From an uncultured Algibacter sp. (GTDB lineage Bacteria; Bacteroidota; Bacteroidia; Flavobacteriales; Flavobacteriaceae), in contig CANMZT010000009.1 of the NCBI GenBank assembly GCA_947502405.1, forward strand, positions 122,819 through 186,818: a DNA stretch of 64,000 nucleotides, written 5' to 3'. Made by a program: the position numbers and the translations under genes. A model generated the notes under the pieces. The model did no database searches. It had not been told where the DNA came from and saw nothing but the letters and a program-made list of their open reading frames with translations. This document shows, piece after piece, positions 50,665 through 60,735 of the stretch (position 1 is the stretch's first letter; each line of letters opens with the position of its first letter).

Positions 50665-52098
50665 TTAAAATTCTGCATTTTGAGGTGTTCTAGGGTAAGG
50701 GATAACGTCTCTTATATTACTCATACCTGTAGCAAACATAACTAAACGCTCAAATCCTAAACCGAATCCAGAGTGTACTGCGGTTCCAAATTTACGTAAA
50801 TCTAGATACCACCAAAGTTCTTCTTCAGGAATATTTATGGCAGCCATTTTTTCTTTTAAAACATCCAAGCGTTCCTCACGTTGTGCGCCGCCTACTATTT
50901 CTCCTATTCCAGGGAAAAGTATATCCATGGCGCGAACTGTTTTTCCATCCTCATTTAAACGCATATAAAAAGCTTTAATGTTAGCTGGATAATCAAACAA
51001 AATAACAGGGCATTTAAAGTGTTTTTCAACCAGAAAACGCTCATGTTCACTTTGCAAATCAGTTCCCCAATCGTTAATAAGGTATTTGAATTTCTTCTTC
51101 TTATTAGGCTTAGAATTTCTAAGAATATCAATAGCTTCAGTGTAACTAACACGTTTAAAATTATTATCAGTTACAAAATTCAACTTTTCAATTAAATTCA
51201 TGGGGCTTCTTTCAGCTTGAGGTTTAGTTTTTTCTTCATTTTGAAGACGTTGATCTAAAAACTCCAAATCTTCTCGATTATTATCCAATACGTATTTAAT
51301 GACTGATTTCATGAAATCTTCAGCTAAATCCATATTGCCTGCTAAATCCATAAAAGCAACCTCAGGTTCTATCATCCAGAATTCTGCTAAGTGCCTTGAG
51401 GTATTTGAGTTCTCAGCTCTAAACGTTGGCCCGAAGGTATAAACTTTTCCTAAAGACATCGCGTAGGTTTCAGCTTCTAATTGCCCAGAAACAGTTAAGT
51501 TAGTTTCTTTTCCGAAGAAATCTTGCGAATAATCTATGTTGCCAGAATCATCAACAGGCGGATTTTTAACATCTAAGCTTGTTACTTGAAACATTTCTCC
51601 TGCACCTTCAGCATCACTTCCTGTAATTATTGGAGCATGCATGTAGTAAAAGCCATTATCATTAAAATATTTATGGATGGCAAAAGATAGTGCAGATCGC
51701 AAACGCATTACAGCACTAAATGTATTAGTTCTAGTACGTAAGTGTGCATGTTCTCTTAGAAACTCAAAAGAGTGTTTTTTTGGCTGGATTGGATAAGTTT
51801 CAGGATTAGAATCTCCTAAAATGATTAATTCATTAACTTGAATTTCAACTTTTTGTCCTTTACCCTGGCTTTCAACTAATTCACCCTTTACATGTATTGC
51901 TGCACCAGTAGTTATTCTTTTTAATAAAGATTCCTCAAAATTCTCAAAATCAACAACACATTGAATATTATGGATTGTTGATCCATCATTTAAAGCAATA
52001 AATCGATTAGCTCTAAACGTTCTTACCCAACCTTTAATTTCTACCTCTGGTATGATAATATCTTCTGATAATAATTCTGAAACAGTTTTCAAAGTCAC
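50665..52098 (-). CDS. asnS: Asparaginyl-tRNA synthetase
   Basis: 477 residues. The N-terminal OB-fold has [21 protein letters not shown]; class II motifs are seen in [19 protein letters not shown] text ([11 protein letters not shown]), [22 protein letters not shown] (motif 2) and [16 protein letters not shown] (motif 3). [17 protein letters not shown] supports AsnRS rather than AspRS. It charges tRNA-Asn directly. Monocistronic or first in a unit with rpoN, 86 nt away. Confidence 0.96.
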   Translation of the reverse strand: MTLKTVSELLSEDIIIPEVEIKGWVRTFRANRFIALNDGSTIHNIQCVVDFENFEESLLKRITTGAAIHVKGELVESQGKGQKVEIQVNELIILGDSNPETYPIQPKKHSFEFLREHAHLRTRTNTFSAVMRLRSALSFAIHKYFNDNGFYYMHAPIITGSDAEGAGEMFQVTSLDVKNPPVDDSGNIDYSQDFFGKETNLTVSGQLEAETYAMSLGKVYTFGPTFRAENSNTSRHLAEFWMIEPEVAFMDLAGNMDLAEDFMKSVIKYVLDNNREDLEFLDQRLQNEEKTKPQAERSPMNLIEKLNFVTDNNFKRVSYTEAIDILRNSKPNKKKKFKYLINDWGTDLQSEHERFLVEKHFKCPVILFDYPANIKAFYMRLNEDGKTVRAMDILFPGIGEIVGGAQREERLDVLKEKMAAINIPEEELWWYLDLRKFGTAVHSGFGLGFERLVMFATGMSNIRDVIPYPRTPQNAEF

Positions 52099-52200
52099 AC
52101 TTATTTAAAATTAATAGTGTAAATATAACGGTTTCAATGCTCATAATTCAATTTCTAAAATCCAAAATTTTCAGAGTTTTGAAATTTATAAAAGCAGAAT

Positions 52201-54588
52201 TTAACCCTCTTCCTCTTCTTCAGGTATAATATTTATTGAAGGTTTTCTAAGTACTTGCTTGTTAGCAATACTGCGCTCTAAAGAAAGGAGTAGCGAGGGT
52301 AAAAGTAGCAGGTTTGATAACATGGCAAAAAGTAAAGTTGCAGAAACCAAAGCGCCTAAAGCCACTGTACCACCAAAACTAGAGATGGTAAATACTGAAA
52401 AACCAAAAAACAAGACAATGGAGGTGTAAAACATACTTACCCCAGTTTCCTTTAAAGCACCATAAACCGATATCTTTATTTTCCAATTATTAGCTTGAAG
52501 TTCCTGTCTGTATTTTGCTAAAAAGTGGATGGTATCATCAACTGAGATACCAAAAGCAATACTAAAAACTAGAATGGTAGATGGCTTAATTGGCACTCCT
52601 AAATATCCCATTAATCCTGCAGTTACCAATAGCGGTAATAGATTTGGAATAAGTGAAATGATAATCATTCGACCAGATCTGAACATATATGCCATAAATA
52701 TGGCAATTAATAGAATGGCTAATGATAATGATATTACTAAGTTTTTAACCAAATATTTAGTGCCTTTTTGAAATACTAAAGCTTTACCTGTCATGGTTAT
52801 ATCATAACGTTCTTTAGGAAAAACTTTATCTATTTTTGCTTGAAGGTTTTCTTCAATCCGCTCCATCTTATCGGTACCAATATCTTTCATAAATGTGGTA
52901 ATACGTGCATATTGCCCCGTGCTATCCACAAAATTCTTAAGTAGTTCTACATCTGAAGATGAGTTTTTAGCATAAGATAGAATGAAACTATTCTCTTGTG
53001 AAGTTGGTAATTGATAAAACTTAGTATTTCCGTTATAATAAGCTTGTTTGGAGTACTTAACTAATCCTACAACTGATACAGGTTTTGAAAGCTCTGGGGT
53101 TTCAATAATTAAGTCTTCAAGTTTATCCATACGCTTTAGCGTAGATAACTTCATAACCCCTTTTTTACGCTTGGTATCTACTAAGATTTCTAATGGCATA
53201 ATGCCATTAAATTCATTTTCAAAAAAGCGAATATCGTTTACAAAATCAGATTCTTGAGGCATATCCTCAATTAAACTTCCAGAGATTTTTATTTGATAGA
53301 TACCGATTATGCTAACTACTAAAAGAATTATGGAGGTAATATAAATGGCAATTCGTTTTTTCTTTACCATACGCTCCATCCAATTTACAAAACCACCAAT
53401 CCAACGTTTGTTAAGGTGCTCTAAATGACGGTCTTTTGGGAATGGCATAAAGCTATATATAATTGGGATAATCAATAAGCACAAGATGAAAATGGCTAAA
53501 ATGCTTAATGAAGCTACAACACCAAATTCTTTTAAAAGTTTACTTTCTGTAAGAATAAATGTTGCAAAACCTGAAGCTGTAGTTACATTAGTCATTAAAG
53601 TAGCATTACCAATTTTAGTAATTACCCGCTGTAGAGATTTTACTTTATTTCCATGTAACTTTACTTCATGCTGATATTTGTTAATTAAGAAAATACAGTT
53701 TGGTATTCCAATTACTATAATAAGAGGCGGTATTAAAGCTGTTAAAACCGTTACTTCATAATTCAAGAACCCTATAATTCCTAGCGTCCACATAACACCT
53801 ATACATACCACAACCATAGAAATAAAAGTGGCTCTAAACGATCTAAAAAAGAAAAAGAAAATGACTGATGTAACTAGTAATGCAGCAAGAATGAATGTGC
53901 TAATTTCATCAACAATATTTTGCGAGTTTAATGTTCTTATATAAGGCATTCCAGAAATGCGAACATCTAAATTATATTGCTTTTCAAAAGCTTTTATTTC
54001 AGGCTGTAAGACATTAACAACAAAGTCTTTTCTTGCAGATGTATTTACAATGGCTTTATCCATGTAAATAGCTGTTCGAATTGTTTTAGTTTCTTTATTG
54101 AACAGGAAATTATCGTAGAATGGATATTTTTCAAAAAGCTCGTTTTGAAGTGTTTCAATTTCGGTTGAAGATATAATGGAGTCTTTAATGAAAGGTTCTA
54201 ATTTAAACTTTTCTTTTTCAGTATCTTTTATCAGTTTTTGGAGGTCTTTAATTGAAATCACTGTTTCAATAGCCTCATTACTTTTAAATTTTTCTGAAAG
54301 TCTATTCCAAGCATTTAATTTTTCAACTGAAAATAGACTACTGTCTTTTACTCCTAAAACAATCAAATTACCTTCTTCTCCAAAGGTTTTTAAAAAATTA
54401 TTATAGTTGATATTTACCTCATGGTCATCAGGAAGCATATTTGCCTCACTATAGGCTAAACGCATATTTTCCCATTTCTGAGCTAATAGAAAAGTGGCTA
54501 CTATTATACCAACAAGAATTGCAATTTTATTACGTAAAATCAATCTTGCAGTAACGTCCCAAAAGTCCTTAGAAAAAAGTTTAAACAT
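52201..54588 (-). CDS. MMPL/RND-superfamily exporter
   Basis: 795 residues with twelve predicted membrane helices in two halves, each with a periplasmic loop, which is shorter than AcrB and typical of the HAE3/MMPL exporters of lipids or hopanoids. Proton-relay-type text FSIAFGISVDDTIHFLAKY is in the second half and LIPPLIIVIGIPNCIFLINKY in the first, where the usual Asp is missing. N-terminus FSKDFWDVTARLILRNKIAILVG, acidic C-terminal tail EEEEEG. The substrate is unknown. Same direction as the barrel gene upstream (47-nt gap). Confidence 0.85.
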   Translation of the reverse strand: MFKLFSKDFWDVTARLILRNKIAILVGIIVATFLLAQKWENMRLAYSEANMLPDDHEVNINYNNFLKTFGEEGNLIVLGVKDSSLFSVEKLNAWNRLSEKFKSNEAIETVISIKDLQKLIKDTEKEKFKLEPFIKDSIISSTEIETLQNELFEKYPFYDNFLFNKETKTIRTAIYMDKAIVNTSARKDFVVNVLQPEIKAFEKQYNLDVRISGMPYIRTLNSQNIVDEISTFILAALLVTSVIFFFFFRSFRATFISMVVVCIGVMWTLGIIGFLNYEVTVLTALIPPLIIVIGIPNCIFLINKYQHEVKLHGNKVKSLQRVITKIGNATLMTNVTTASGFATFILTESKLLKEFGVVASLSILAIFILCLLIIPIIYSFMPFPKDRHLEHLNKRWIGGFVNWMERMVKKKRIAIYITSIILLVVSIIGIYQIKISGSLIEDMPQESDFVNDIRFFENEFNGIMPLEILVDTKRKKGVMKLSTLKRMDKLEDLIIETPELSKPVSVVGLVKYSKQAYYNGNTKFYQLPTSQENSFILSYAKNSSSDVELLKNFVDSTGQYARITTFMKDIGTDKMERIEENLQAKIDKVFPKERYDITMTGKALVFQKGTKYLVKNLVISLSLAILLIAIFMAYMFRSGRMIIISLIPNLLPLLVTAGLMGYLGVPIKPSTILVFSIAFGISVDDTIHFLAKYRQELQANNWKIKISVYGALKETGVSMFYTSIVLFFGFSVFTISSFGGTVALGALVSATLLFAMLSNLLLLPSLLLSLERSIANKQVLRKPSINIIPEEEEEG

Positions 54589-54635
54589 GCCTTAGTTAAA
54601 AGTTGCGCAAAGGTAGAAAAAACAAGTATAATACC

Positions 54636-55904
54636 TCATAATGAGACGTTAAATGTAAATTTAAATGCAATATTATCTTCAAAGTTTGGTAAATGATATG
54701 CACCATAGCGATACGTAAAGCTTAAACCAAAACCAAAGAGTAATTTATTAAGTTCAAAACCAGACTCTGTATATCCTTTTTTTAATGAACCGAATGTGAT
54801 ATTTTGATGCCTCTCAGGGCTATTCATATCTCCAATAGCATATCGAGTAATTAAAACCATTTGTGGTTTATATCTGGCGGAAACGTTAAAAGGTTTTAAA
54901 AAATGCTTAATTTGGAATGTGGCAAACTTATCTGAAAAAAATTCATTGAAATACATCGTCTCAAAACTATTCAGACCAGCTACTGAAAAGCGTTGCAGTA
55001 TTGTTTGTTTTGTTATGTTATTAGGATATGCGTGGTACAAATGAGTTAAAGGCGTATTACCTCTTGCAATACCTGAAACCACAGTTATTTCTGAAAATGC
55101 ATTGTTTTTATTTCCAATTTTATGAATGGTTCTAAAATCTAATTTTGAAAAACCAAAGTTACTTCCAAAAACATCATTAAAAAATTTTGAATATTGGAGT
55201 GTAAATTTAGGATAACCATCTTCTACCACCTTACTTTTATCTGAGACTTTAAATGTGTCAAACGGGCTCCATTGAAGTCCTATTTTGGCGCTGCTTAAAT
55301 GGAAAGCATTAAAACTTTCACCCTCAGAAACAAAGTTATAGCTATAAGTTGGGTTAACGTTACTAACTGAAAATTCTGTTTCAGAAAGTAATTTAGGTGT
55401 TATTTTATGTTCTAAACTTATCGATTTTGTAATGTGTTTATGAAACAAATCTATATTTAACAACCTAGGTTCAAAAAATTGAAAAAAGCGACTATCAGTT
55501 AAGAATTTTGTACTTCCTGTTTCTTTTAAATCATCTGTATAGGAGAGATTAATCCATGTGCCGGTTTTTTTTGCTAAACGAAGACCACCGCCAATGCTAT
55601 ATTTAAAACGATGATCTTTAAAACCATATACAACGTAGGTGTTAAATCTAAATTTTTCTGAAAAAGCATTGTTAGTTACACCGCCAAGTCCTGTTCTAAC
55701 ACCTTCGTATTGATTGTATTTTATTAAGTACCTTAAATCTGCGTTGAAGTATTTTGAAGGTAAAAAACCATTACCCAAACTTTTTAATAATTCTCTCTTT
55801 TTTATAGAGTCTTGTCTGGGAGATAATTCTTTTTCAAGCGAAGATTGTCCAAACGCTAAAGTTGTACAAATAATGAAAATAAAAACAGAACAACATTTTT
55901 GCAT
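54636..55904 (-). CDS. Outer-membrane barrel protein resembling the DUF5686 C-terminal part
   Basis: 422 residues. A signal peptide ends near LAFGQ. The mature chain has LRYLIKYNQYEGVRTGLGGVTNNAFSEKFRF, GGGLRLAKKTGTWINLSY and barrel strands to FKFTFNVSL. The KYNxYEGxRxGxG stretch is what I associate with the barrel region of DUF5686/carboxypeptidase-like proteins (~800 aa), but the N-terminal domain is absent here, so this is a half-length version. Possible transport partner of the MMPL exporter downstream on the same strand. Confidence 0.6.
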   Translation of the reverse strand: MQKCCSVFIFIICTTLAFGQSSLEKELSPRQDSIKKRELLKSLGNGFLPSKYFNADLRYLIKYNQYEGVRTGLGGVTNNAFSEKFRFNTYVVYGFKDHRFKYSIGGGLRLAKKTGTWINLSYTDDLKETGSTKFLTDSRFFQFFEPRLLNIDLFHKHITKSISLEHKITPKLLSETEFSVSNVNPTYSYNFVSEGESFNAFHLSSAKIGLQWSPFDTFKVSDKSKVVEDGYPKFTLQYSKFFNDVFGSNFGFSKLDFRTIHKIGNKNNAFSEITVVSGIARGNTPLTHLYHAYPNNITKQTILQRFSVAGLNSFETMYFNEFFSDKFATFQIKHFLKPFNVSARYKPQMVLITRYAIGDMNSPERHQNITFGSLKKGYTESGFELNKLLFGFGLSFTYRYGAYHLPNFEDNIAFKFTFNVSL

Positions 55905-55962
55905 TTGAAAAATTAGGAACTAAAGATTTATAAAAAAAGCGACAAAAATGTCGCCTTTTAAG

Positions 55963-56520
55963 TTATACAGTCATAATTTCTTTTTCTTTATTATCGAAAA
56001 GCTCATCAACTTTTTTAACGTGGTTATCTGTTATTTGTTGTATGTCTATTTCTGCATTTTTTTGTAAATCTTCAGAGATATCATCGTTCTTTTTGATATC
56101 ATTCATAGCATCTTTACGAGCGGTTCTAATACTTACTTTAGCATCTTCGGCTTCTGCTTTGGCTTGTTTAGCCAAATCTTTACGACGTTCTTCTGTTAAA
56201 GGCGGAACGTTTATAATAATTGTTTCACCATTATTCATAGGGTTAAAACCTAGGTTTGCATAGGCAATACCACGCTCAATCTCTTGAAGCATACTTTTTT
56301 CCCATGGTTGAACGGTAATAGTTCTTCCGTCTGGTGTATTAACATTGGCCACTTGACTAAGTGGGGTTTGAGTTCCGTAATAATCAACCATAACGCTTCC
56401 TAACATGGCAGGACTCGCTTTTCCTGCTCTAATGTTTAGAAATTGTTTTTTAAGATGTGCAATAGCATTGTCCATTGCTTCTTTTGTGGTATCTAATATA
56501 AATTGTATGTCTTCGTTCAT
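55963..56520 (-). CDS. frr: Ribosome recycling factor
   Basis: 185 residues, the exact RRF length. Conserved AIAHLKKQFLNIRAGKASPAML, QPWEKSMLQEIERGIAYANLGFNP and PPLTEERRKDLAKQAKAEAEDAKVSIRTARKDA are present. With EF-G it splits the post-termination ribosome. Follows pyrH by 55 nt, the frr-pyrH pairing usual in bacteria. Confidence 0.97.
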   Translation of the reverse strand: MNEDIQFILDTTKEAMDNAIAHLKKQFLNIRAGKASPAMLGSVMVDYYGTQTPLSQVANVNTPDGRTITVQPWEKSMLQEIERGIAYANLGFNPMNNGETIIINVPPLTEERRKDLAKQAKAEAEDAKVSIRTARKDAMNDIKKNDDISEDLQKNAEIDIQQITDNHVKKVDELFDNKEKEIMTV

Positions 56521-56575
56521 TGTCTTAAACTTTTATTTCAAATTATATATACTTATTCAAAAACTACGCCAATTA

Positions 56576-57283
56576 TTATACGTTAACAACTGTTCCAATA
56601 TTTTCGCCAGAAACTACTTTTAGTAAATTTCCTTTTTTATTCATATCAAAAACTATTATTGGTAATTTGTTTTCTTGACTAAGCGTAAAGGCTGTAGTGT
56701 CCATAACTTTCAAGCCTTTTCTTAATACATCATCAAAGGAAATTGAATTAAATTTAACTGCTGTAGTATCTTTTTCAGGGTCTGTATTATAAATACCATC
56801 AACACGTGTTCCTTTTAAAATAACATCTGCTTCAATTTCTATGGCTCGTAATACCGCTGCCGAATCTGTTGTGAAATAAGGGTTCCCTGTACCTCCTCCA
56901 AAAATAACAACACGTCCTTTTTCTAAGTGGCGCATGGCTTTTCTTCTGATAAAAGGCTCAGCAACCTCGTTAATTTTTATAGCTGTTTGTAATCGAGTAG
57001 GTATATTGGCATCTTCCAAGGCACCTTGTAATGCTAAACCATTAATTACAGTTGCAAGCATACCCATATGGTCACCTTGTACACGGTCCATGCCTTTACT
57101 GGCTCCAGCTAAACCTCTAAAAATATTACCACCACCTATAACAATGGCAACTTCAATGCCTTTATCAGTTATAGTTTTTATGTCTTGTGCATATTCTGCT
57201 AGTCGTTCAGGATCTATACCGTATTGACGATTCCCCATTAAGGCTTCACCTGATAGTTTGAGGAGTATTCTTTTATATTTCAT
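56576..57283 (-). CDS. pyrH: Uridylate kinase
   Basis: 235 residues. Amino-acid-kinase fold: [14 protein letters not shown] at the N-terminus, [26 protein letters not shown] and [17 protein letters not shown]. It phosphorylates UMP to UDP and is usually hexameric, activated by GTP and inhibited by UTP. Upstream of frr on the same strand, separated from tsf by a terminator. Confidence 0.97.
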   Translation of the reverse strand: MKYKRILLKLSGEALMGNRQYGIDPERLAEYAQDIKTITDKGIEVAIVIGGGNIFRGLAGASKGMDRVQGDHMGMLATVINGLALQGALEDANIPTRLQTAIKINEVAEPFIRRKAMRHLEKGRVVIFGGGTGNPYFTTDSAAVLRAIEIEADVILKGTRVDGIYNTDPEKDTTAVKFNSISFDDVLRKGLKVMDTTAFTLSQENKLPIIVFDMNKKGNLLKVVSGENIGTVVNV

Positions 57284-57364
57284 TGATTATAAACTGAAGT
57301 TGTGCAAAACTACGTAATTTTTTTATTTTTTGAATTTTTATAAACCTTGAATTTAGACATAAAA

Positions 57365-57395
57365 AAACCACTATTCTGATTGAGAATAGTGGTTT
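57365..57395 (-). terminator. Terminator between tsf and pyrH
   Basis: 13-bp perfect stem AAACCACTATTCT / AGAATAGTGGTTT with a 5-nt loop and a T-run on the minus strand; 33 nt after the tsf stop. Confidence 0.85.
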
Positions 57396-57427
57396 AATTT
57401 TATTATGTTTTCGCTTTTGCGGAAGTT

Positions 57428-58402
57428 TTATCCTACTGAAGCACGTTTGAAACCTGAGATTTCAACTTCTCCGTAAGAAGAAACGTATTCAGCAACAGTT
57501 TTCTTTTCGTCTTTAATAAACTTTTGGTCAAGTAAACATTGCTCTTGATCTAAAGTAGTATTATCAGAAATAAAACGCTCCATTTTACCAGGTAAAATTC
57601 TATCCCATATTTTTTCTGGCTTACCTTCTGCTGCTAATTCAGCTTTAGCATCTGCTTCAGCTTTGGCTAACACTTCAGGAGTTAATTGGGCCATAGAAAT
57701 ATACTTAGGAACATTTTTAAGTGTTTTACCTAAACGTCCTAATTCAATATTTTCTTTTTCAATAACAGCAATTCTAGCTTCAGTTTCTGATGCAATATAA
57801 GCAGGATCAAAATCTTTGTAAGATAACGATGTTGCTCCCATAGATGCTACTTGCATTGCTACGTCTTTTACTAAAACATCCGCATTATCAACTTTAGAAG
57901 TTAATCCAACTAAAGCAGCAATTTTGTTGATGTGAACGTAAGAACCAACATAAGCAGCTTGTAATTTTTCAAATGCGTTGATTTCTAACTTCTCTCCAAT
58001 TACTCCAGTTTGCTCAACTAATTTTTCAGCAACTGTCATGCCTCCAAAATCAGCAGCTAAAAATTCATCTTTAGAGTTTGTATTTAGTGCAATATCAGCT
58101 AATTGATTAGCTAATGCTAAAAAGTTTTCGTTTTTACCAACAAAATCAGTTTCACATCCTAAAACAATAGCAACTCCTTCAGTTTGATCTGAATTAATTT
58201 TAGCAACAGCAGCACCTTCAGAAGAATCTCTGTCAGCTCTTTTTTCAGCTACTTTTTGTCCTTTTTTACGTAGCACTTCAATTGCTTTGTCAAAATCACC
58301 ACCAGCTTCTACTAAAGCTTTTTTGCAGTCCATCATTCCTGCACCAGTAGCTTGTCTTAATTTATTTACCTCTTGGGCTGTAACTTTTACAGTAGTACTC
58401 AT
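57428..58402 (-). CDS. tsf: Elongation factor Ts
   Basis: 324 residues. N-terminal TAQEVNKLRQATGAGMMDCKKALVEAGGDFDKAIEVLRKKG and the core TDFVGKNENFLALANQLADIAL are EF-Ts signatures. The long middle (residues ~200-270) is usual in Bacteroidota. It catalyses GDP/GTP exchange on EF-Tu. Downstream of rpsB with an 84-nt gap that contains an inverted repeat. Confidence 0.97.
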   Translation of the reverse strand: MSTTVKVTAQEVNKLRQATGAGMMDCKKALVEAGGDFDKAIEVLRKKGQKVAEKRADRDSSEGAAVAKINSDQTEGVAIVLGCETDFVGKNENFLALANQLADIALNTNSKDEFLAADFGGMTVAEKLVEQTGVIGEKLEINAFEKLQAAYVGSYVHINKIAALVGLTSKVDNADVLVKDVAMQVASMGATSLSYKDFDPAYIASETEARIAVIEKENIELGRLGKTLKNVPKYISMAQLTPEVLAKAEADAKAELAAEGKPEKIWDRILPGKMERFISDNTTLDQEQCLLDQKFIKDEKKTVAEYVSSYGEVEISGFKRASVG

Positions 58403-58420
58403 AGTTGTTATAATTTAAAA

Positions 58421-58466
58421 AAGTCGTTTAATTTATTTTCAATGTAGAAAAAGAACTAAACGACTT
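58421..58466 (-). promoter_or_regulatory. Inverted repeat between rpsB and tsf
   Basis: AAGTCGTTTA (58421-58430) and TAAACGACTT (58457-58466) form a 10-bp stem with a 26-nt AT-rich loop. Followed by A/T runs, it may be a weak terminator or attenuator that sets the S2 to EF-Ts ratio. Confidence 0.5.
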
Positions 58467-58486
58467 ATTTGTGTGTATTATGTTAT

Positions 58487-59275
58487 TTATTCTTCTTCTT
58501 CAGCAACAGCTTTTTTTGCTGGTGCAGCTTTTGCTTTTGCTTTTGCTTTTGGAGCTTCCTCTTTTGGAGCTGCAGCCGCTTCTTTTTCAGCTTTACGTTC
58601 AGCTAATCCACCTGATACGGCAGATGCTACATGCGTTAAGATTTTATCTATAGATTTAGAAGCGTCATCATTTGCAGGAATAACGTAATCAACTTGACGT
58701 GGATCAGAGTTCGTATCAACCATTGCAAAAATTGGAATGTTTAATTTTTGAGCTTCTTTAATCGCGATATGCTCACGCTTGATATCTACAACAAATAAAG
58801 CACCTGGTAAACGTGTCATATCACTAATTGAACCTAAGTTTTTTTCTAACTTAGCTCTTAAACGATTAACTTGTAAACGCTCTTTTTTAGATAATGTATT
58901 GAAAGTGCCATCTTTCTTCATTCTATCAATAGAAGCCATTTTTTTAACCGCTTTTCTAATAGTAACAAAGTTAGTTAACATTCCTCCTGGCCATCTTTCT
59001 GTGATGTAAGGCATGTTAATCTCTCCAGCTTTTTCAGCAACAATATCTTTTGCTTGTTTTTTTGTTGCAACGAATAAAATTTTACGTCCAGAAGCTGCAA
59101 TTTTAGCAAGTGCTGCTCCAGCTTCATCAATTTTAGCCGCTGTTTTGTAAAGGTTTATAATATGGATACCGTTACGCTCCATATATACGTAAGGAGCCAT
59201 ATTAGGGTCCCACTTACGAGTAAGGTGTCCGAAGTGTACACCTGCTTCAAGTAATTCTTTTACTTCTACTGCCAT
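58487..59275 (-). CDS. rpsB: 30S ribosomal protein S2
   Basis: 262 residues from MAVEVKELLEAGVHFGHLTRKW; an earlier in-frame ATG at 59308 adds unrelated residues. Conserved WDPNMAPYVYMERNGIHIINLYKT, RWPGGMLTNF and IPANDDASKSI are present. The C-terminal ~35 residues are a low-complexity Ala/Lys/Glu tail (KAKAKAKAAPAKK), common in Bacteroidota S2. Co-directional with tsf, pyrH and frr. Confidence 0.97.
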   Translation of the reverse strand: MAVEVKELLEAGVHFGHLTRKWDPNMAPYVYMERNGIHIINLYKTAAKIDEAGAALAKIAASGRKILFVATKKQAKDIVAEKAGEINMPYITERWPGGMLTNFVTIRKAVKKMASIDRMKKDGTFNTLSKKERLQVNRLRAKLEKNLGSISDMTRLPGALFVVDIKREHIAIKEAQKLNIPIFAMVDTNSDPRQVDYVIPANDDASKSIDKILTHVASAVSGGLAERKAEKEAAAAPKEEAPKAKAKAKAAPAKKAVAEEEE

Positions 59276-59467
59276 TTTGTAATAGTTTACGTTCTGTTGA
59301 ATTAGCAATGTTTAAGTGGTCATTTTTTAAAATTCGCCTTAATCATTTAGATGCTAAACTAAATCCTGTTTTTACACTAGGACAACAATAACTGTTTTTA
59401 ATTTATTATTATAATTTGAAAATGATAAAGAAATCTGGTAACCAGATCCTGAACCATGTCCAGGATA

Positions 59468-59854
59468 TTAACGTTTAGAGAATTGAAACTTCTTACGAGC
59501 TTTCTTCTGACCGAATTTCTTACGCTCTACCATTCTTGGATCTCTTGTTAATAAACCTTCTGGTTTTAAGATTAATCTGTTCTCAGCATCAACTTCGCAC
59601 ATTGCACGAGAAATTGCTAAACGAACAGCCTCTGCTTGTCCAGTTATACCACCTCCATATACATTAACTGTAATATCAAAGTTGGCGTCATTGTTAGTCA
59701 AAGCTAAAGGTTGTTTTACTTTGTACTGTAAAGTAGCAGTGGTAAAATAGTTAGCTAAGTCTTTTTTATTAATTGTAATGTTACCTTTTCCTGGGGCAAC
59801 ATAAGCGCGCGCAACAGCCGTTTTTCTACGGCCAATTTTGTGAATTACATCCAT
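59468..59854 (-). CDS. rpsI: 30S ribosomal protein S9
   Basis: 128 residues. IGRRKTAVARAYVAPGKGNITINKK at the N-terminus and the terminal KKFGQKKARKKFQFSKR; the final Lys-Arg reaches the P-site tRNA. It overlaps rplM by 1 nt (TAATG-type), the universal L13-S9 operon. Confidence 0.97.
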   Translation of the reverse strand: MDVIHKIGRRKTAVARAYVAPGKGNITINKKDLANYFTTATLQYKVKQPLALTNNDANFDITVNVYGGGITGQAEAVRLAISRAMCEVDAENRLILKPEGLLTRDPRMVERKKFGQKKARKKFQFSKR

Positions 59855-60309
59855 TATTTGAATTCGTTTAAGTTAATTGTTTTTGGCTTTTGAGCTTCGT
59901 GTTTATGCTCTGTACCAACAACAACTGTTAGGTTACGGAATAAATCTGCTCCTAATTTGTTTTTAGGTAACATTCCTTTAACTGATTTTTCTACTACTCT
60001 TGCAGGGTCTTTTCCGTACAATTCAGTAGCAGTTAAACTTCTTTGACCTCCTGGGTAACCTGTGTGACGAATGTATGACTTCTCAGTCCATTTGTTTCCA
60101 GATAATGTGATTTTTTCTGCATTAATAATGATAACATTATCTCCGCAATCAACATGAGGTGTGAAGTTTGGCTTGTGTTTACCTCTTAAAAGTTTTGCAA
60201 CTTTAGAAGCTAAACGACCAAGCGCCTGACCTTCAGCATCAACCAAAACCCACTCCTTATTTACAGTAGCTTTGTTTGCTGAAATCGTTTTGTAGCTTAA
60301 TGTGTCCAC
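59854..60309 (-). CDS. rplM: 50S ribosomal protein L13
   Basis: 151 residues. [48 protein letters not shown] and [25 protein letters not shown] are L13 text. First gene of the L13-S9 operon. A short leader of about 40 nt with a small CTCT/AGAG hairpin precedes it. Confidence 0.97.
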   Translation of the reverse strand: MDTLSYKTISANKATVNKEWVLVDAEGQALGRLASKVAKLLRGKHKPNFTPHVDCGDNVIIINAEKITLSGNKWTEKSYIRHTGYPGGQRSLTATELYGKDPARVVEKSVKGMLPKNKLGADLFRNLTVVVGTEHKHEAQKPKTINLNEFK

Positions 60310-60356
60310 ACTTTGATTTTTTAATTATTAAACATTCCTCTCTCAAAAAGAGTTTG

Positions 60357-60364
60357 CAAATTTA
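60357..60364 (-). promoter_or_regulatory. -7 box of rplM-rpsI (TAAATTTG)
   Basis: CAAATTTA on the plus strand, 47 nt before the rplM ATG. Confidence 0.5.
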
Positions 60365-60735
60365 CGATTATATATTTGATTACCAAATAGTGGAGAGATA
60401 TTATTTTACATACTATTTAACGTTTCAATTGGCGATATTTTTTTTAATTCTATGATAGTTTTTGCTTCACTACAAACAGGATATTTTTTTTATAGAAAAA
60501 TGTTAATTGTATTAGGTTGCGAATGATTATTTTCAATTAAGAAGATGGTAACAACATAAGTTAACCATTTATAAATCAAAAACTTGAAATTTAACGGTTT
60601 TTTCTGTCAAATAACGAATACTATGTTTGCCGTTGAATTATTTTTTTACTTTCGTAATAGCTATTAGATTAGGTTAATTTTAATGAATTTTATTGAGCTA
60701 AATATTTATTGCTCAAGCTTCTAAATCTCTCTGAC
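60365..60735. other. Divergent promoter gap with no gene
   Basis: 371 bp between the rplM promoter and the oxidase gene. No ORF with coding character. A -7-like TACTTTCG at about 60648 could serve the oxidase gene. The rest is AT-rich without obvious repeats. Confidence 0.3.

Noticed and set aside
59309..59467. Ribosomal-protein leader RNA between rpsI and rpsB
   Set aside because: Palindromes such as ATCTGGTAACCAGAT (59433-59447) are present, but I cannot match them to a known S2 leader fold without a covariance search.
60310..60364. L13 leader autoregulatory RNA
   Set aside because: Leader is only about 40 nt with a 4-bp hairpin; L13 leaders are known in Bacteroidia, but the required structure cannot be shown here.
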